Assembly (NCBI GenBank): GCA_035283845.1
Contig: DATESZ010000010.1
Span: forward strand, 1 to 26,278
From: DATESZ01 sp035283845
GTDB lineage: Bacteria; Desulfobacterota; Syntrophia; Syntrophales; JACQWR01
DNA length: 26,278 nt
Reading direction: 5' to 3'
The notes below the pieces were generated by a model, which was not told where the DNA came from, did not search any database, and saw only the letters and a list, made by a program, of their open reading frames with translations. The position numbers were made by a program, and so were the translations under genes. Below, one piece after another: positions 13,938 to 22,475 of the stretch (within the stretch, counting starts at the first letter, position 1; each line of letters starts with the position of its first letter).

Positions 13938-15890
13938 ATGCGCCATAGAAAAAATACCCTGTGGAGACGCTTCGTCACCATCGCCCAGCCTTACTTTTTC
14001 CCAAATATACCGGGTGCTGGTTGGGCAATGCTTTTGCTCCTGATCATGTTGCTTATCTTTCTTTTGGGCGTGCTCGCGGTGATTGTTGCCGCCATAACGC
14101 TGGCGGGAAATTACTGTGCTCCATCGCTTACTGCCAAAATAGCGCCAGGATTATTATCACTAATTACGGAAATTTTCCATTCCAAAGCCTGGCTGGTTGT
14201 GGCCGGAATCTTGACCATACCCACTGCCTGTTTTGCCCTGTTCACCAGCCAATTATGGACACGCCGGCGTGCCTGGCTGCTGCTTACGATCGTTCTTCTG
14301 CTCTCCTTTTCGGTGACCGGGATCAATGTCGCATTCAGCTATATCGGTAACTACTTTACCAACGCTCTTGTGAAAAAAAATCAGGAGATGGCTTATCTCT
14401 TCGTTGCCGTCTATTTTTGTGGTTTTCTCGTTGGGATTCCAATCATGGCGTTCTACAACTATGTACAGAATTACATGGGGATGCGCTGGCGGGAATGGAT
14501 GACTGGAGAGTTTTTGCACAACTATTTTAGGAGCCGCAACTACTATGAGATCGAGACAAACGGGCAGATCGACAACCCGGATCAACGAATTATGGAAGAT
14601 ATTCGCTCCTTTACCCGAACTTCCCTGGCTTTTCTCCTGATTATTCTCGGTTCACTTATGGATCTTGCTTCCTTCACTGGGATCCTCTGGTCGAAGTCGG
14701 TACTCCTGGTCGGCGTGGTGCTCGGCTACTCAATCGCAGGAACGCTGTTTACTGTCCTGATGGGACGGCGCCTTGTCCGCCTGAACTTCAATCAACTACG
14801 CTACGAGGCGGACTTCCGTTATTCCCTGGTGCATGTAAGGGATAATGTTGAGTCGATCGCCTTTTACCAGGGAGAAAAGCCGGAGGTTGACCGGATTGGC
14901 AATCGTTTTCGCAGCGTCTTGGGAAACTTCAACCTCCTCATCGGATGGCAACGGAATCTGTCGTTCCTAACGACGGCTTACAGCTACCTCCCTGTGGTTT
15001 TGCCCTTTCTCGTACTGTTTCCCCCGTACTTCAGTGGCAAGATCGAGTATGGGGATATGGTGCAGGCTAATTTTGCCTTCACCCAAATTTATGCAGCGAT
15101 GTCTCTCATAGTTTCTCAAATCGAACAGATAACGAATTTTGCCGCCGGCGTGGAACGTCTCTCAACCTTTTCTGATGCGATCGCACAGGAAAAGATACCT
15201 GACATCGGCATCAGTTCTGAGGATGCGGACCGGTTTAACCTGGAAGACGTAACGCTGTTGACACCGAATAAATATCGCACTCTAATCTATAACTTGACCG
15301 TGCATCTGCAACCCCAGGACGACCTTGTTATTGTTGGCCAGAGCGGAGTTGGTAAAAGTTCATTGCTCCGAGCCATTGCTGGTCTTTGGACACAAGGCGA
15401 AGGTATCGTGAAGCGCCCGTCTCTGGACGAAACTTTCTTTCTTCCCCAAAAGCCTTATATGCTCCTGGGTTCATTGCGGGATCAATTGCTCTATCCTCGA
15501 TTGGAGCAGGAGATTTCGGAAGAAGAATTGAGAACTGTCCTGAAAATCGTCAATCTGGAGGATCTGCCTGAGCGTGTGGGTAGTTTCGCCGTGGAATTGG
15601 ATTGGGCCGACGTATTGTCGCTGGGCGAACAGCAAAGACTGGCCTTTGCCCGTCTTATCATTAACCAGCCTAGGTTTGCTGTTTTAGATGAAGCCACAAG
15701 CGCTCTGGATATGGAAAATGAGGCAAAACTCTATAATAAATTAAGGGAATTGGGCATCCATTATATCAGCGTCGGGCATCGCAGCAGTATTCTCAATTAT
15801 CACAATAAGGTTTTGGAGTTGAAGAGCCAGGGGAAATGGAGATTATTTCCTTTAAAGGAATATCAGGCGGCTACGAACCTTCCCGTTTAA
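13938..15890 (+). CDS. ABC transporter, fused permease and ATPase (SbmA/BacA/YddA-type)
   Basis: 650 residues. The N-terminal membrane domain has hydrophobic segments at about 28-55, 83-103, 113-130, 152-173, 230-275 and 345-363, and carries the ABC_membrane_2 features NYFRSRNYYEIETNGQIDNPDQRIMEDI (about 195-222). The ATPase domain has Walker A GQSGVGKSS (467-475), Q-loop Q504, signature LSLGEQQR (560-567), Walker B with FAVLDEATSALD (580-591) and the switch His614. Relatives export or import peptides, vitamin B12 or very-long-chain fatty acyl-CoA, so the substrate is open. ATG 13938 is chosen over an ATG 33 nt upstream because GGAAAGGA precedes it and the family begins near here. The gene stands alone. 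Confidence 0.92.
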   Translation: MRHRKNTLWRRFVTIAQPYFFPNIPGAGWAMLLLLIMLLIFLLGVLAVIVAAITLAGNYCAPSLTAKIAPGLLSLITEIFHSKAWLVVAGILTIPTACFALFTSQLWTRRRAWLLLTIVLLLSFSVTGINVAFSYIGNYFTNALVKKNQEMAYLFVAVYFCGFLVGIPIMAFYNYVQNYMGMRWREWMTGEFLHNYFRSRNYYEIETNGQIDNPDQRIMEDIRSFTRTSLAFLLIILGSLMDLASFTGILWSKSVLLVGVVLGYSIAGTLFTVLMGRRLVRLNFNQLRYEADFRYSLVHVRDNVESIAFYQGEKPEVDRIGNRFRSVLGNFNLLIGWQRNLSFLTTAYSYLPVVLPFLVLFPPYFSGKIEYGDMVQANFAFTQIYAAMSLIVSQIEQITNFAAGVERLSTFSDAIAQEKIPDIGISSEDADRFNLEDVTLLTPNKYRTLIYNLTVHLQPQDDLVIVGQSGVGKSSLLRAIAGLWTQGEGIVKRPSLDETFFLPQKPYMLLGSLRDQLLYPRLEQEISEEELRTVLKIVNLEDLPERVGSFAVELDWADVLSLGEQQRLAFARLIINQPRFAVLDEATSALDMENEAKLYNKLRELGIHYISVGHRSSILNYHNKVLELKSQGKWRLFPLKEYQAATNLPV

Positions 15891-16202
15891 AATGCTGACA
15901 AAATAAACCCTAAGCAAGACATTCAACCCACATCCACAAAAGGCAATAACGGTTGCCGCCATCTTTCCATACATCGACGACGTGGTATATTAATTTTCGC
16001 CCTAACCTGGCATACTGCGAGATCGATGAAACGGCCATACCTATCACACCAGCGGTTTTCTCTCGACTTCTTAATAACAGGTTGAATCTCGGCAGTTTTA
16101 TCAACTTTGCTACGATCTATTTTTTTCATTACGATGGCATATCAACCATATTTATAGAATCCCAACATATCACGGCCATAGTATCCAATGCTTTTTCTTT
16201 AA
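15891..16202. other. gap with possible decayed coding DNA
   Basis: Two overlapping minus-strand frames (16129-15923 and 16104-15910) could be joined by a frameshift into one basic protein of about 70 residues. Neither has a good ribosome binding site or a recognisable match. I do not support a gene here. Confidence 0.3.
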
Positions 16203-16766
16203 TCAAACAACCTTCACAATTACCGGGTCATGTCTTTCAGTTGCGGCAGGGATGCTGCTCGGGTAGCCGATAATAATAGGTGCCGCGATCTTGTAACCAT
16301 CGGGCATTCCTATTTCTTTAAGGATTTTAGGATCGCGAATATCTTTGCCAAGATCAATCCAGCAAGTTCCCAATCCTCTGGAAGCGGCAGAGAACATGAA
16401 ATATGCGGCAGTCATGGCGCAATTGACATCGGTCGATGCGACATCTTTGGGTCCAATGATATAAACCAGGCAGGGTGCATTATAAAAGACATTGAATTGC
16501 TCGTTACGGAGGGCATCTTCATACAGCTTCATGGGCGAGTCGGGGTTTTGGATAATATCGGAAACTATATTTTTCTTGCTTTCATCAGAAAGCTTTTTCA
16601 TGAAATCCAAGTCGTAGATGATAATAAAGCGGCACGGCTGAAGATCACTCGCCGTAGGAGCAAGGCAGGTATCCTGAATAATTTCCTTAACGATTGATAT
16701 AGGCACTTCCTTATCTTGGAATTCTCTAATGGAGCGTCTGTTTATTAACAGTGTCTTGAAGTCCAT
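16203..16766 (-). CDS. nitroreductase-family FMN oxidoreductase
   Basis: 187 residues with the usual nitroreductase length and order: NRRSIREFQDKEVP (about 9-22, FMN phosphate contacts), CLAPTASDLQPCRFIII (about 34-50), then FYNAPCLVYIIGPKD, CAMTAAYFMFSAASRGLGTCWI (about 121-142) and IGMPDGYKIAAPIIIGYP. These FMN enzymes reduce nitro compounds, quinones or related electron acceptors with NAD(P)H. The usual PSA motif reads APTASDLQP. It is the first of a row of minus-strand genes, although the spacing suggests separate transcription units. Confidence 0.92.
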   Translation of the reverse strand: MDFKTLLINRRSIREFQDKEVPISIVKEIIQDTCLAPTASDLQPCRFIIIYDLDFMKKLSDESKKNIVSDIIQNPDSPMKLYEDALRNEQFNVFYNAPCLVYIIGPKDVASTDVNCAMTAAYFMFSAASRGLGTCWIDLGKDIRDPKILKEIGMPDGYKIAAPIIIGYPSSIPAATERHDPVIVKVV

Positions 16767-16799
16767 GCGTATTCTCCCTTACGATCAATAAATTTTGAT

Positions 16800-16979
16800 T
16801 TATTTCTTCCGATAAACATTCAGACCAACCTTGGCCTCTTCATGCCCTTCAACGGCAATGTTTCCTTCAGTCGAAGCAATGATTATGGTCTTTCCTGATG
16901 ATGACGGACCAAACTCTCTCGATAGATCAACTTTGATAGTGAGGATGTTGCCTTCCAGATTCATCTCCACGTTCTTCAT
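16800..16979 (-). CDS. conserved 59-residue protein of unknown function
   Basis: The sequence begins MKNVEMNLEGNILTIKVDLS and continues FGPSSSGKTIIIASTEGN, ending VGLNVYRKK. I recall this small beta-rich type from deltaproteobacterial genomes but know no function. The frame stays open upstream to 17141, but the start at 16979 is supported by GGGAGG 8 nt before it. The upstream extension has no ribosome binding site and an atypical composition. Confidence 0.8.
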   Translation of the reverse strand: MKNVEMNLEGNILTIKVDLSREFGPSSSGKTIIIASTEGNIAVEGHEEAKVGLNVYRKK

Positions 16980-17171
16980 TTTGTAATCCTCCCGGGTAAT
17001 ATTAATTTGATATAACTTATCACGCACTGGTCTTGGGTCAATAGGAAATCTTCTCGACAATTCCAAGAAAATAAATGGTGGTGGTAAAATAGTCCCTATA
17101 TAAGATAAATCAATCCAGCTCTCGCCGGTGCCCAAATTCACGAAAATGGGCTTTTGTATAACTGGCTGAGG

Positions 17172-17265
17172 TTAGTTAACGAAATGATTTTCCTCTACAT
17201 TTTTACCGGCAAGAGCTTTCTTAATGCCGCGTGAAAAGATCGTATCCTTTCTTGATATAGGCCAT
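17172..17265 (-). pseudogene. short ORF with a +1 frameshift after the MBL hydrolase gene
   Basis: ATG 17265 follows AGGA, 17 nt after the MBL-fold gene stop. It reads MAYIKKGYDLFTR then stops. One base over, the frame continues as GIKKALAGKNVEENHFVN to TAA at 17172. Joined, this would be a peptide of about 31 residues. It may be the decayed end of a longer gene. I do not recognise it. Confidence 0.3.
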
Positions 17266-17282
17266 GACATCCTTTCAGTCGT

Positions 17283-18185
17283 TTACTTCTTTTCTGCCTT
17301 TCTCTTAAAATACAGGACAAACCCGGCTACCGCCATATCTGGGTTATATTCGGTTATTTTACCTGTAGTGTTAAAGATATATTCTTTAAGCCTCTTTCCC
17401 ATCTGCTCTGCGCTTTCACCAGCCTTAACCGCCGGCTCCAGGATGGATGCAAAGGCCCTGGTGTGAAGTCCAATCATATCAATGAGCCGAGGCGCATCTC
17501 TCCCAATGCCGTCATGGGAATAGAAAATCAACGATGGTTTAAGGCTTCTTAATTGCTCTGCGGTGGCCAGGTACTGCTCCAAATCAAATGACGGTGGTGC
17601 CCAGGCGGGAAAGGGTATATTAGTGCCGTCCATCGGGATACCCAGGGCTTCTCCACTGAATAGTCCCTGTGTTTTACTTTCCCAGATAGAGATGTGATGG
17701 GGGGCATGCCCCGGTGAGAAGATTAACTTTAGCTCCCTCCCCCCTAAGGATAAGGTCTCACCGTCCTTCGCCTGATGAACCTGGGCTCGAGGTACCGGCT
17801 GGATGGCCCCGTATTTTGATTCGAACTCGTCACCGAAGGCCAGTTTGGTGCTGGCATTGAGCCTTGCGGGGTCTATCACGTGGGCCGCCGCCTGGGGATG
17901 AATGACAATTTTCACGTGGGGGAGCTTTTTGGCCCACCAGCCCACCCCGCCCCCGTGGTCAATATGGATATGAGTGGGAATAATGTAGGCCAGCTCCTTA
18001 AAATCCAGTTTCAGATTACTGAGTCCCTCTTCGATAAGGGGGCCTTGATTGGTGGTACCAGTCTCAATTAGGGCAGCCTGCTGTCCTCGAACAAGATAAG
18101 AAACTAATTTATCACGCATATCTGACGTTTTGCTTTCACCCTCGATGTGGAAAATGCGGTCAGCAACCTCGGTAACAGTTACCAT
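17283..18185 (-). CDS. MBL-fold metallohydrolase
   Basis: 300 residues of the metallo-beta-lactamase superfamily. The metal-binding motif THIHIDHGGG (71-80) gives His72, His74, Asp76 and His77. H160 in SPGHAPHH is the next ligand, and a late His is seen in FYSHDG (about 232). The position that usually carries the bridging Asp reads FSGEALG (Glu179). The family hydrolyses thioesters, lactones and other substrates, and this one cannot be assigned further. It has no signal peptide, so it is cytoplasmic. Confidence 0.92.
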   Translation of the reverse strand: MVTVTEVADRIFHIEGESKTSDMRDKLVSYLVRGQQAALIETGTTNQGPLIEEGLSNLKLDFKELAYIIPTHIHIDHGGGVGWWAKKLPHVKIVIHPQAAAHVIDPARLNASTKLAFGDEFESKYGAIQPVPRAQVHQAKDGETLSLGGRELKLIFSPGHAPHHISIWESKTQGLFSGEALGIPMDGTNIPFPAWAPPSFDLEQYLATAEQLRSLKPSLIFYSHDGIGRDAPRLIDMIGLHTRAFASILEPAVKAGESAEQMGKRLKEYIFNTTGKITEYNPDMAVAGFVLYFKRKAEKK

Positions 18186-18266
18186 CTGATTCCCTCCTGA
18201 TCATCACTCTTGTCCCTATTAGGAACTAATAAGCGTCAATGCCGACTCTTTTGTTCTCTAAACGTT

Positions 18267-18890
18267 TTATGGCATTGGTATGAACCCTTCTGTCATCCTC
18301 ATTTCTTCAGCGGGATAAGGTTTTAAAATAGATGCAAGTTCCTTCTGGTCTTGGTTCTCCATATTGATCCAAAGAACTTCCTTATCCTTTGGTACAATGA
18401 CCGGCATTCTATCATGGATGGGCTTTATCAATTCATTAGGGTCTGTGGTAATTATTGTGCAGGTGCTGACAGGCTTCTGTTCCGGTGACATCCATGTTTC
18501 ATAAAGACCGGCAAAGCCAAAAGGCGCTCCCGATTTAAGCGAAAGGTGAAAAGGCTGTTTCCTCTTCTCCTGCTGTTGCCATTCATAGAAGCCATCGGCA
18601 ATAATCAGACACCTTCTCTTTATGAAAGCGCTTCTAAAACTCGGTTTATCCGCAATAGTTTCAGCTCTGGCGTTGAACATTTTATTGCCTATAGACGGAT
18701 CTTTTGCCCACGATGGTATGAGTCCCCACCGGAAATTGACCAGTTTGGTTTTATTATCATGAATGATGGCGGAAATTTGCTGGGTTGGAGAAATGTTATT
18801 ACCTTGCCGGTAGTCGGAAGCTACTTCCTGTACGTGGAAGGTCTTAACGACAGTTGATAAATTGATTATCAGGGTAAATCGGCCACACAT
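18267..18890 (-). CDS. SOS response-associated peptidase (SRAP/YedK/HMCES family)
   Basis: 207 residues. SRAP proteins crosslink through Cys2 to abasic sites in single-stranded DNA, protecting them during repair. All key residues are present: C2 after Met removal in MCGRF, N73 in FNARAET, E103 in GFYEWQ and H159 in IHDRMPVIV. The length is normal. It acts alone and no SOS box was identified. Confidence 0.93.
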   Translation of the reverse strand: MCGRFTLIINLSTVVKTFHVQEVASDYRQGNNISPTQQISAIIHDNKTKLVNFRWGLIPSWAKDPSIGNKMFNARAETIADKPSFRSAFIKRRCLIIADGFYEWQQQEKRKQPFHLSLKSGAPFGFAGLYETWMSPEQKPVSTCTIITTDPNELIKPIHDRMPVIVPKDKEVLWINMENQDQKELASILKPYPAEEMRMTEGFIPMP

Positions 18891-18963
18891 TTTTATATCC
18901 TCACATATACAGAGGACTTTGATTTTCTTGGGGGATAATTTCTTCCCCCGGCAATATAAATAT

Positions 18964-19380
18964 TCACTTAAAGGAACTGGCCTTTTTCATAAATTCCGGG
19001 TCTTTTTCAAGCTCTCTTGCTATGTCTTGAATCTCTCTTTGCACTGCTGGTGAAAAGGAATTGAAGGCGCCTTCCGGTCCAGAAATCTTTCCTGCTTCAA
19101 CATGCCTGGAAGCATCGGCGCCGCCTTCCTGTAAGATCATGAGAACCGCCTTTTCAAGCCTCTTCTGAATGTTTGGAGGAAATCCCATGAAATCCTGCTC
19201 AGCTTTCAAAGCATCTGGGTTCTTTGAGGCATAATCCGCTCTCGCTACGGGATCCGTAAAAAAGCTTGCAAGTGCAGACATGGCAGCTTCATGTGTTTGG
19301 TCTTGCGCCAATACATTGGCTGCTGTGAAGATAAAAAATGAAACTAACAAAACAATAATTCTGAAATATCTAATGTTCAT
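18964..19380 (-). CDS. small exported protein of unknown function
   Basis: 138 residues when started at MNIRYFRIIVLLVSFF, with AAGG 6-7 nt upstream. A Sec signal peptide is clear: a basic N-terminus, a hydrophobic stretch to about residue 20 and an AXA-like end before VLAQ|D. The mature part is helical and acidic (LASFFTDPVARADYASKNPDALKAEQDF) and ends DPEFMKKASSFK. It is probably periplasmic. I do not recognise a domain. Confidence 0.75.
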   Translation of the reverse strand: MNIRYFRIIVLLVSFFIFTAANVLAQDQTHEAAMSALASFFTDPVARADYASKNPDALKAEQDFMGFPPNIQKRLEKAVLMILQEGGADASRHVEAGKISGPEGAFNSFSPAVQREIQDIARELEKDPEFMKKASSFK

Positions 19381-19413
19381 AGCAACCCTTTCTTTAGGAC
19401 AATATAGTAACAC

Positions 19414-19618
19414 TACAATTCTTGTTACCGCTTTACGGCCACTTTATTTTGAGATACTGTCTGCTAATCATGGCCTCATGCTTTTGTAAGATTCAATTCT
19501 GTTGCTTCCGTTTATTATGGATACTATAATTCCTTGCTGTATGATACAGCTCATACGTCAAGTGGCCCACTATACCAACATTTACCGTCATGAGGGTTTC
19601 ATACGCACAAGAACAACT
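19414..19618. other. intergenic stretch without a supported gene
   Basis: It contains the second copy of the 19-mer ACCGTCATGAGGGTTTCAT (19584-19602). Frames on both strands look like noise. Confidence 0.4.
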
Positions 19619-19696
19619 TCACCAAAAACTAGTGACCTGAGATTCTCCCCTTCCGACAGTTTTCATCGCAGTCAGATCGATCATTTCAATCTTCAT
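19619..19696 (-). CDS. 25-residue ORF coupled to the SAP-domain gene
   Basis: ATG at 19696 overlaps the stop of the SAP gene (ATGA), and GGAGG lies about 10 nt upstream. It reads MKIEMIDLTAMKTVGRGESQ and ends SFW. The strong site and overlap suggest real translation. The shortness suggests the 5' stump of a larger gene that was deleted. Confidence 0.4.
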   Translation of the reverse strand: MKIEMIDLTAMKTVGRGESQVTSFW

Positions 19697-19896
19697 AACG
19701 CCTTTCCTCCTTTTTCGGCGCGGATACAATCACCGAACCACAGGCAATCTTTCTGTTCACATGCGGATCTTGTTTGAAAGCAAGGAGTATAGCCTTCCCT
19801 TATTTGAATTTCTCGAATCAGATATTGCTTTGAAAAACCAATCTTAAAAGAAATCCCCCGCTTTTTGGCGATTTCTTTAATCTCTCCCATCTTCAT
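19693..19896 (-). CDS. SAP-domain-like small protein with Cys-rich tail
   Basis: 67 residues. MKMGEIKEIAKKRGI…FSKQYLIREIQIREGY matches the SAP/Rho-N-like helical fold used for nucleic-acid binding. The tail has four cysteines (PCFQTRSACEQKDCLWFGDC), which may bind a metal. Small proteins of this design are frequent in deltaproteobacteria. GGGAGG lies 8 nt before ATG. Its precise role is unknown. Confidence 0.82.
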   Translation of the reverse strand: MKMGEIKEIAKKRGISFKIGFSKQYLIREIQIREGYTPCFQTRSACEQKDCLWFGDCIRAEKGGKAL

Positions 19897-19992
19897 ATGA
19901 AAGCCTCCCGACTGAAAATTATATTTCTATTTCCCTACATATTTCTCTGAATGCTCCTTCTTTTTTCTAAGTTATTAATTTAATGCGAAAAA

Positions 19993-20316
19993 TTAAAAGG
20001 CTTCATAATGAAAAGCCAGCCACACAGTCTCCTGCTCTGTATCTGTCCATTCCACCCGATGCCGCCGATGCTTTTCAATATTGATGTAATTGCCGGGATT
20101 CATCGTGATGTTTTCAGAGCGATCTTCAAAACGAAGGACAGCTCTTCCCTTCAGAAGAATCACCCATTCGTTGTCCTCCTGAACATACCAGAAGCCTTCC
20201 GGTGAACAGTGACCGTTAGAAACAATTCTTTCGATACGGAAACTGGATGTCTGAAGAAGGGTTTCAAACAGCTCGTCACTTAGATTCTTTGGTATGTCAG
20301 CAAAAAGATTTTTCAT
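19993..20316 (-). CDS. cupin-domain protein
   Basis: 107 residues forming one small beta-barrel cupin. The first motif region is SNGHCSPEGFWYVQEDNEWVILLKGRAVL (about 33-61), and the second lies around PGNYINIEKHRRHRVEW (about 74-90). H36, E51-type and H83/H86 residues are in the positions that usually bind a metal. The function could be enzymatic or regulatory. The ribosome binding site is weak. The gene lies beside the inverted tRNA fragment. Confidence 0.88.
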   Translation of the reverse strand: MKNLFADIPKNLSDELFETLLQTSSFRIERIVSNGHCSPEGFWYVQEDNEWVILLKGRAVLRFEDRSENITMNPGNYINIEKHRRHRVEWTDTEQETVWLAFHYEAF

Positions 20317-20413
20317 AGTAGCCTATCATGAATGCTTCCCTGGCCGTGCTTTCGCAGCCGCAATTAGTGCTTGAAAAGTATCTTGCCGTTTCCATGTAAC
20401 CCCTTATTATTAC

Positions 20414-20446
20414 GGTAGTCCCAAGGGGAGTTGAACCCCTGCTTCC
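20414..20446 (-). repeat. inverted tRNA-Glu 3'-end fragment
   Basis: The minus strand reads 33 nt identical to 9695-9727, which is the T arm and 3' acceptor strand of tRNA-Glu. The flanking bases (GACTACCGTAATAATAA, GGGGTTA) also resemble the sequence just after the intact tRNA at 6942. No 5' half exists, so it is not a functional tRNA. Confidence 0.8.
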
Positions 20447-20577
20447 AGCGCGAGAGATCGTCGAAAGAGCCTTATTCCGCAATTTTATTACGTTTTTAAC
20501 CAATTTAAAACAGTTTTAACAGTGTTAATTCACGACCAAATGCGACGATGTTTAATGAAGAATTTACATCAAGTGCT

Positions 20578-20790
20578 TCAATTTGCAGCGACATATTCTG
20601 CGAAAGAGGTAGCCTCAGGAATCGGCATATTGTCTTCCAACAGTCCCCGTACATGCATCTCAATCGCCTCGTGCATATTTCGCTCAGCATCTTCACGGGT
20701 TGCGCCGGTAGCAATGCAACCCGGTAAATCGGGCGAATAAGCAGAATAATTAGCTTCCGCTTTCTCAATAATAACAAGAAACCGATGCAT
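20578..20790 (-). CDS. hicB: HicB-like antitoxin
   Basis: 70 residues of the short HicB type. FLVIIEKAEANYSAYSPDLPGCIATGATREDAERNMHEAIEMHVRGLLEDNMPIP is highly typical of the HicB-like fold, including the SPDLPGC motif. It would bind and neutralise HicA. GGAGG of the hicA end precedes it, and the two genes are 3 nt apart. The short type lacks a separate DNA-binding C-terminus. Confidence 0.9.
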   Translation of the reverse strand: MHRFLVIIEKAEANYSAYSPDLPGCIATGATREDAERNMHEAIEMHVRGLLEDNMPIPEATSFAEYVAAN

Positions 20791-20793
20791 ATG

Positions 20794-20998
20794 TTACTTC
20801 ACCTCCTTCAATTTCGCCTGTTTTAAAACACAATTCAGAGTACCCGGCGCTAAATCGTCACTTGGATGTCCAGCGATAGAAACTCTGCCAGTTTTGGTGG
20901 CATGTTTGTATTGCCGATGACTACCTTGTGTCTCTACCCGATACCAGCCATCAGCCTCTATCAATTTTATGATATCACGTACATTCGTTGATATTCAT
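20794..20998 (-). pseudogene. hicA: HicA toxin gene, 5' end apparently frameshifted
   Basis: The minus strand encodes a complete HicA-type RNA-binding domain: NVRDIIKLIEADGWYRVETQGSHRQYKHATKTGRVSIAGHPSDDL, then GTLNCVLKQAKLKEVK and TAA. HicA toxins are mRNA interferases with an active His in GSHRQY. No usual start codon lies in this frame. The only suitable ATG (20998) is followed after AAT by 10 extra nt flanked by GAAT repeats, shifting the frame. Without these 10 nt the gene would read M-N-V-R-D. It is either inactive or a recent or erroneous insertion. Confidence 0.78.
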
Positions 20999-21003
20999 TC
21001 TTC

Positions 21004-21333
21004 CGCACATTTAGGCGCTTGTCTGCATCCAAGGGTAAAAATCTTTCTTTCGTCTAAATAATATGTTTCGCGATGCAAGAAAGTCAAGGAATATCGCTGA
21101 AGGGGAAATGTCAGATTCTGCACTGGAGATAAATAAAGAAAAGGGGGCAGGGCGGAACGTAGCGAGCAACCAGCCGTGAAGCATGAGGCGTCTTTTTACC
21201 GAATTCTGAACTCTGATCAGATCGCACCGATTGAAAAGGCAGTGCTCGATATCACCAAATTATGAGTCAACGGTCCTTTTTAATCATCCTTTTGAGACAT
21301 TTTTTATAAAGCAATTCCAGTTCCTAAATTGCC
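21004..21333. other. intergenic region upstream of the moxR promoter
   Basis: No convincing gene. A 23-residue frame starts at about 21108 after AGGGG, and is too short to support. G-rich and structured segments around 21143-21200 are not recognised. Confidence 0.3.
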
Positions 21334-21363
21334 TTGACAGGCCGGAAGCCCATGTCTTATATT
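21334..21363 (+). promoter_or_regulatory. sigma-70 promoter for the moxR operon
   Basis: TTGACA (21334-21339), an 18-nt spacer and TATATT (21358-21363); TTATAT one base earlier gives a 17-nt spacer. It lies about 100 nt before ATG 21464. Confidence 0.65.
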
Positions 21364-21564
21364 TACCTGTCAAATAAGGACTTACTATTGTGGATCACAT
21401 CACCTTTGGAAGCAGTTCATCATCCCTTTGAAAGCTCCGGCCTTTGAAAGTTCCGGGAGAGTTATGTTTTTGCTGAGGCAAGCAGTATAGAAATCAAAAA
21501 CGAAAAGATTAAAAAAATCCTGGATGAGCTCTCCGTCTTCCTGTTCGGGAAAGGCCTGGCCCTG

Positions 21565-22419
21565 GTGTATGCCCTTATCGCCTGTTTTGCGCGCGGACAC
21601 CTGCTCATCGAAGACCTGCCAGGCTTGGGCAAGACGACACTGGCGCTGGCACTGGCCAGGGCGCTGGATTTAAGCTTCAGCCGGATCCAGTGCACCTCTG
21701 ACCTTCTTCCGACGGACATTACCGGCCTTTCGATATATAACAGAAACTCCGGCGAATTTGAATTTCATCCCGGGCCGATCTTCCATAATATTGTCCTGGT
21801 TGACGAAATCAACCGGGCAACGCCGAAGACCCAAAGCGCGCTACTGGAAGCCATGGGTGAAAAGCAGACCAGCATTGACGGCAAGACGTATGCCCATCCC
21901 CAGCCCTTTTTCGTCATTGCCACCCAGAATCCTATGGAGCATTTCGGTATTTTTCCCCTGCCCGAATCGCAAATGGATCGTTTCATCATGAAGATAAACA
22001 TCGGATATCCCCCTCATGAACAGGAGAAAAACATCCTCAGGCGTAGCAACAGCAGGGATGAGATCGACCGTATCCACAATGTCATTTCCGGGGAAGAGGT
22101 TAGGGAAATCCAGGATGCTATTGTCAATAACGTCTATGTCTCGGAAAAGATCTTCGACTATATCCTGCAGATAGTCAAGGCAACAAGGCAACATGTATAC
22201 CTCCTTGCCGGGATATCGACCCGCGGGGCGCTGGCTGTTACCGCTGCCGCCAAGGCCAGAGCATATTTTTGCGGCCGGGATTTTCTCATCCCGGAAGACA
22301 TCAGGGAACTTGCCGAGTATACCTTGCCCCACCGGATAATGCTCAAAGAGGAATACGAAACGCTTGATCGAAAGGAGCTTGTGCAATCTATCCTCAATTC
22401 GGTAAAATCGCCTGCCTAA
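21565..22419 (+). CDS. MoxR-family AAA+ ATPase
   Basis: AAA+ ATPase of the MoxR/YeaC type, thought to act as a chaperone for partner proteins such as the downstream DUF58 protein. Walker A is EDLPGLGKTT, Walker B is VLVDEINRATPKTQSALLEAM, sensor 1 is VIATQNPMEHFG, and PLPESQMDRF and ISTRGALAVTAAAKARA follow. The first usual start codon in frame is GTG 21565, but that would remove about 30 residues that MoxR proteins normally have. The frame upstream encodes a fitting N-terminus (IEIKNEKIKKILDELSVF), back to a T-run next to ATG 21464. The real start may therefore be a frameshifted ATG 21464 or a rare codon. It is the first gene of the operon and ends 6 nt before a possible CTG start of the DUF58 gene. 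Confidence 0.9.
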   Translation: MYALIACFARGHLLIEDLPGLGKTTLALALARALDLSFSRIQCTSDLLPTDITGLSIYNRNSGEFEFHPGPIFHNIVLVDEINRATPKTQSALLEAMGEKQTSIDGKTYAHPQPFFVIATQNPMEHFGIFPLPESQMDRFIMKINIGYPPHEQEKNILRRSNSRDEIDRIHNVISGEEVREIQDAIVNNVYVSEKIFDYILQIVKATRQHVYLLAGISTRGALAVTAAAKARAYFCGRDFLIPEDIRELAEYTLPHRIMLKEEYETLDRKELVQSILNSVKSPA

Positions 22420-22475
22420 CGCCGCTGACGGCCACTGGATGGCTTTATCTGGCCATAACGCTGATTATCGGCATT

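Noticed and set aside
15910..16129. two overlapping minus-strand frames of 64 and 68 residues
   Set aside because: They could form one frameshifted gene, but nothing recognisable and no good start supports it.
16980..17141. N-terminal extension of the 59-residue protein
   Set aside because: The strong GGGAGG before 16979 and the odd composition of the extension favour the short start.
20505..20777. 90-residue minus-strand frame
   Set aside because: It overlaps hicB in another frame and hicB has clear family motifs.
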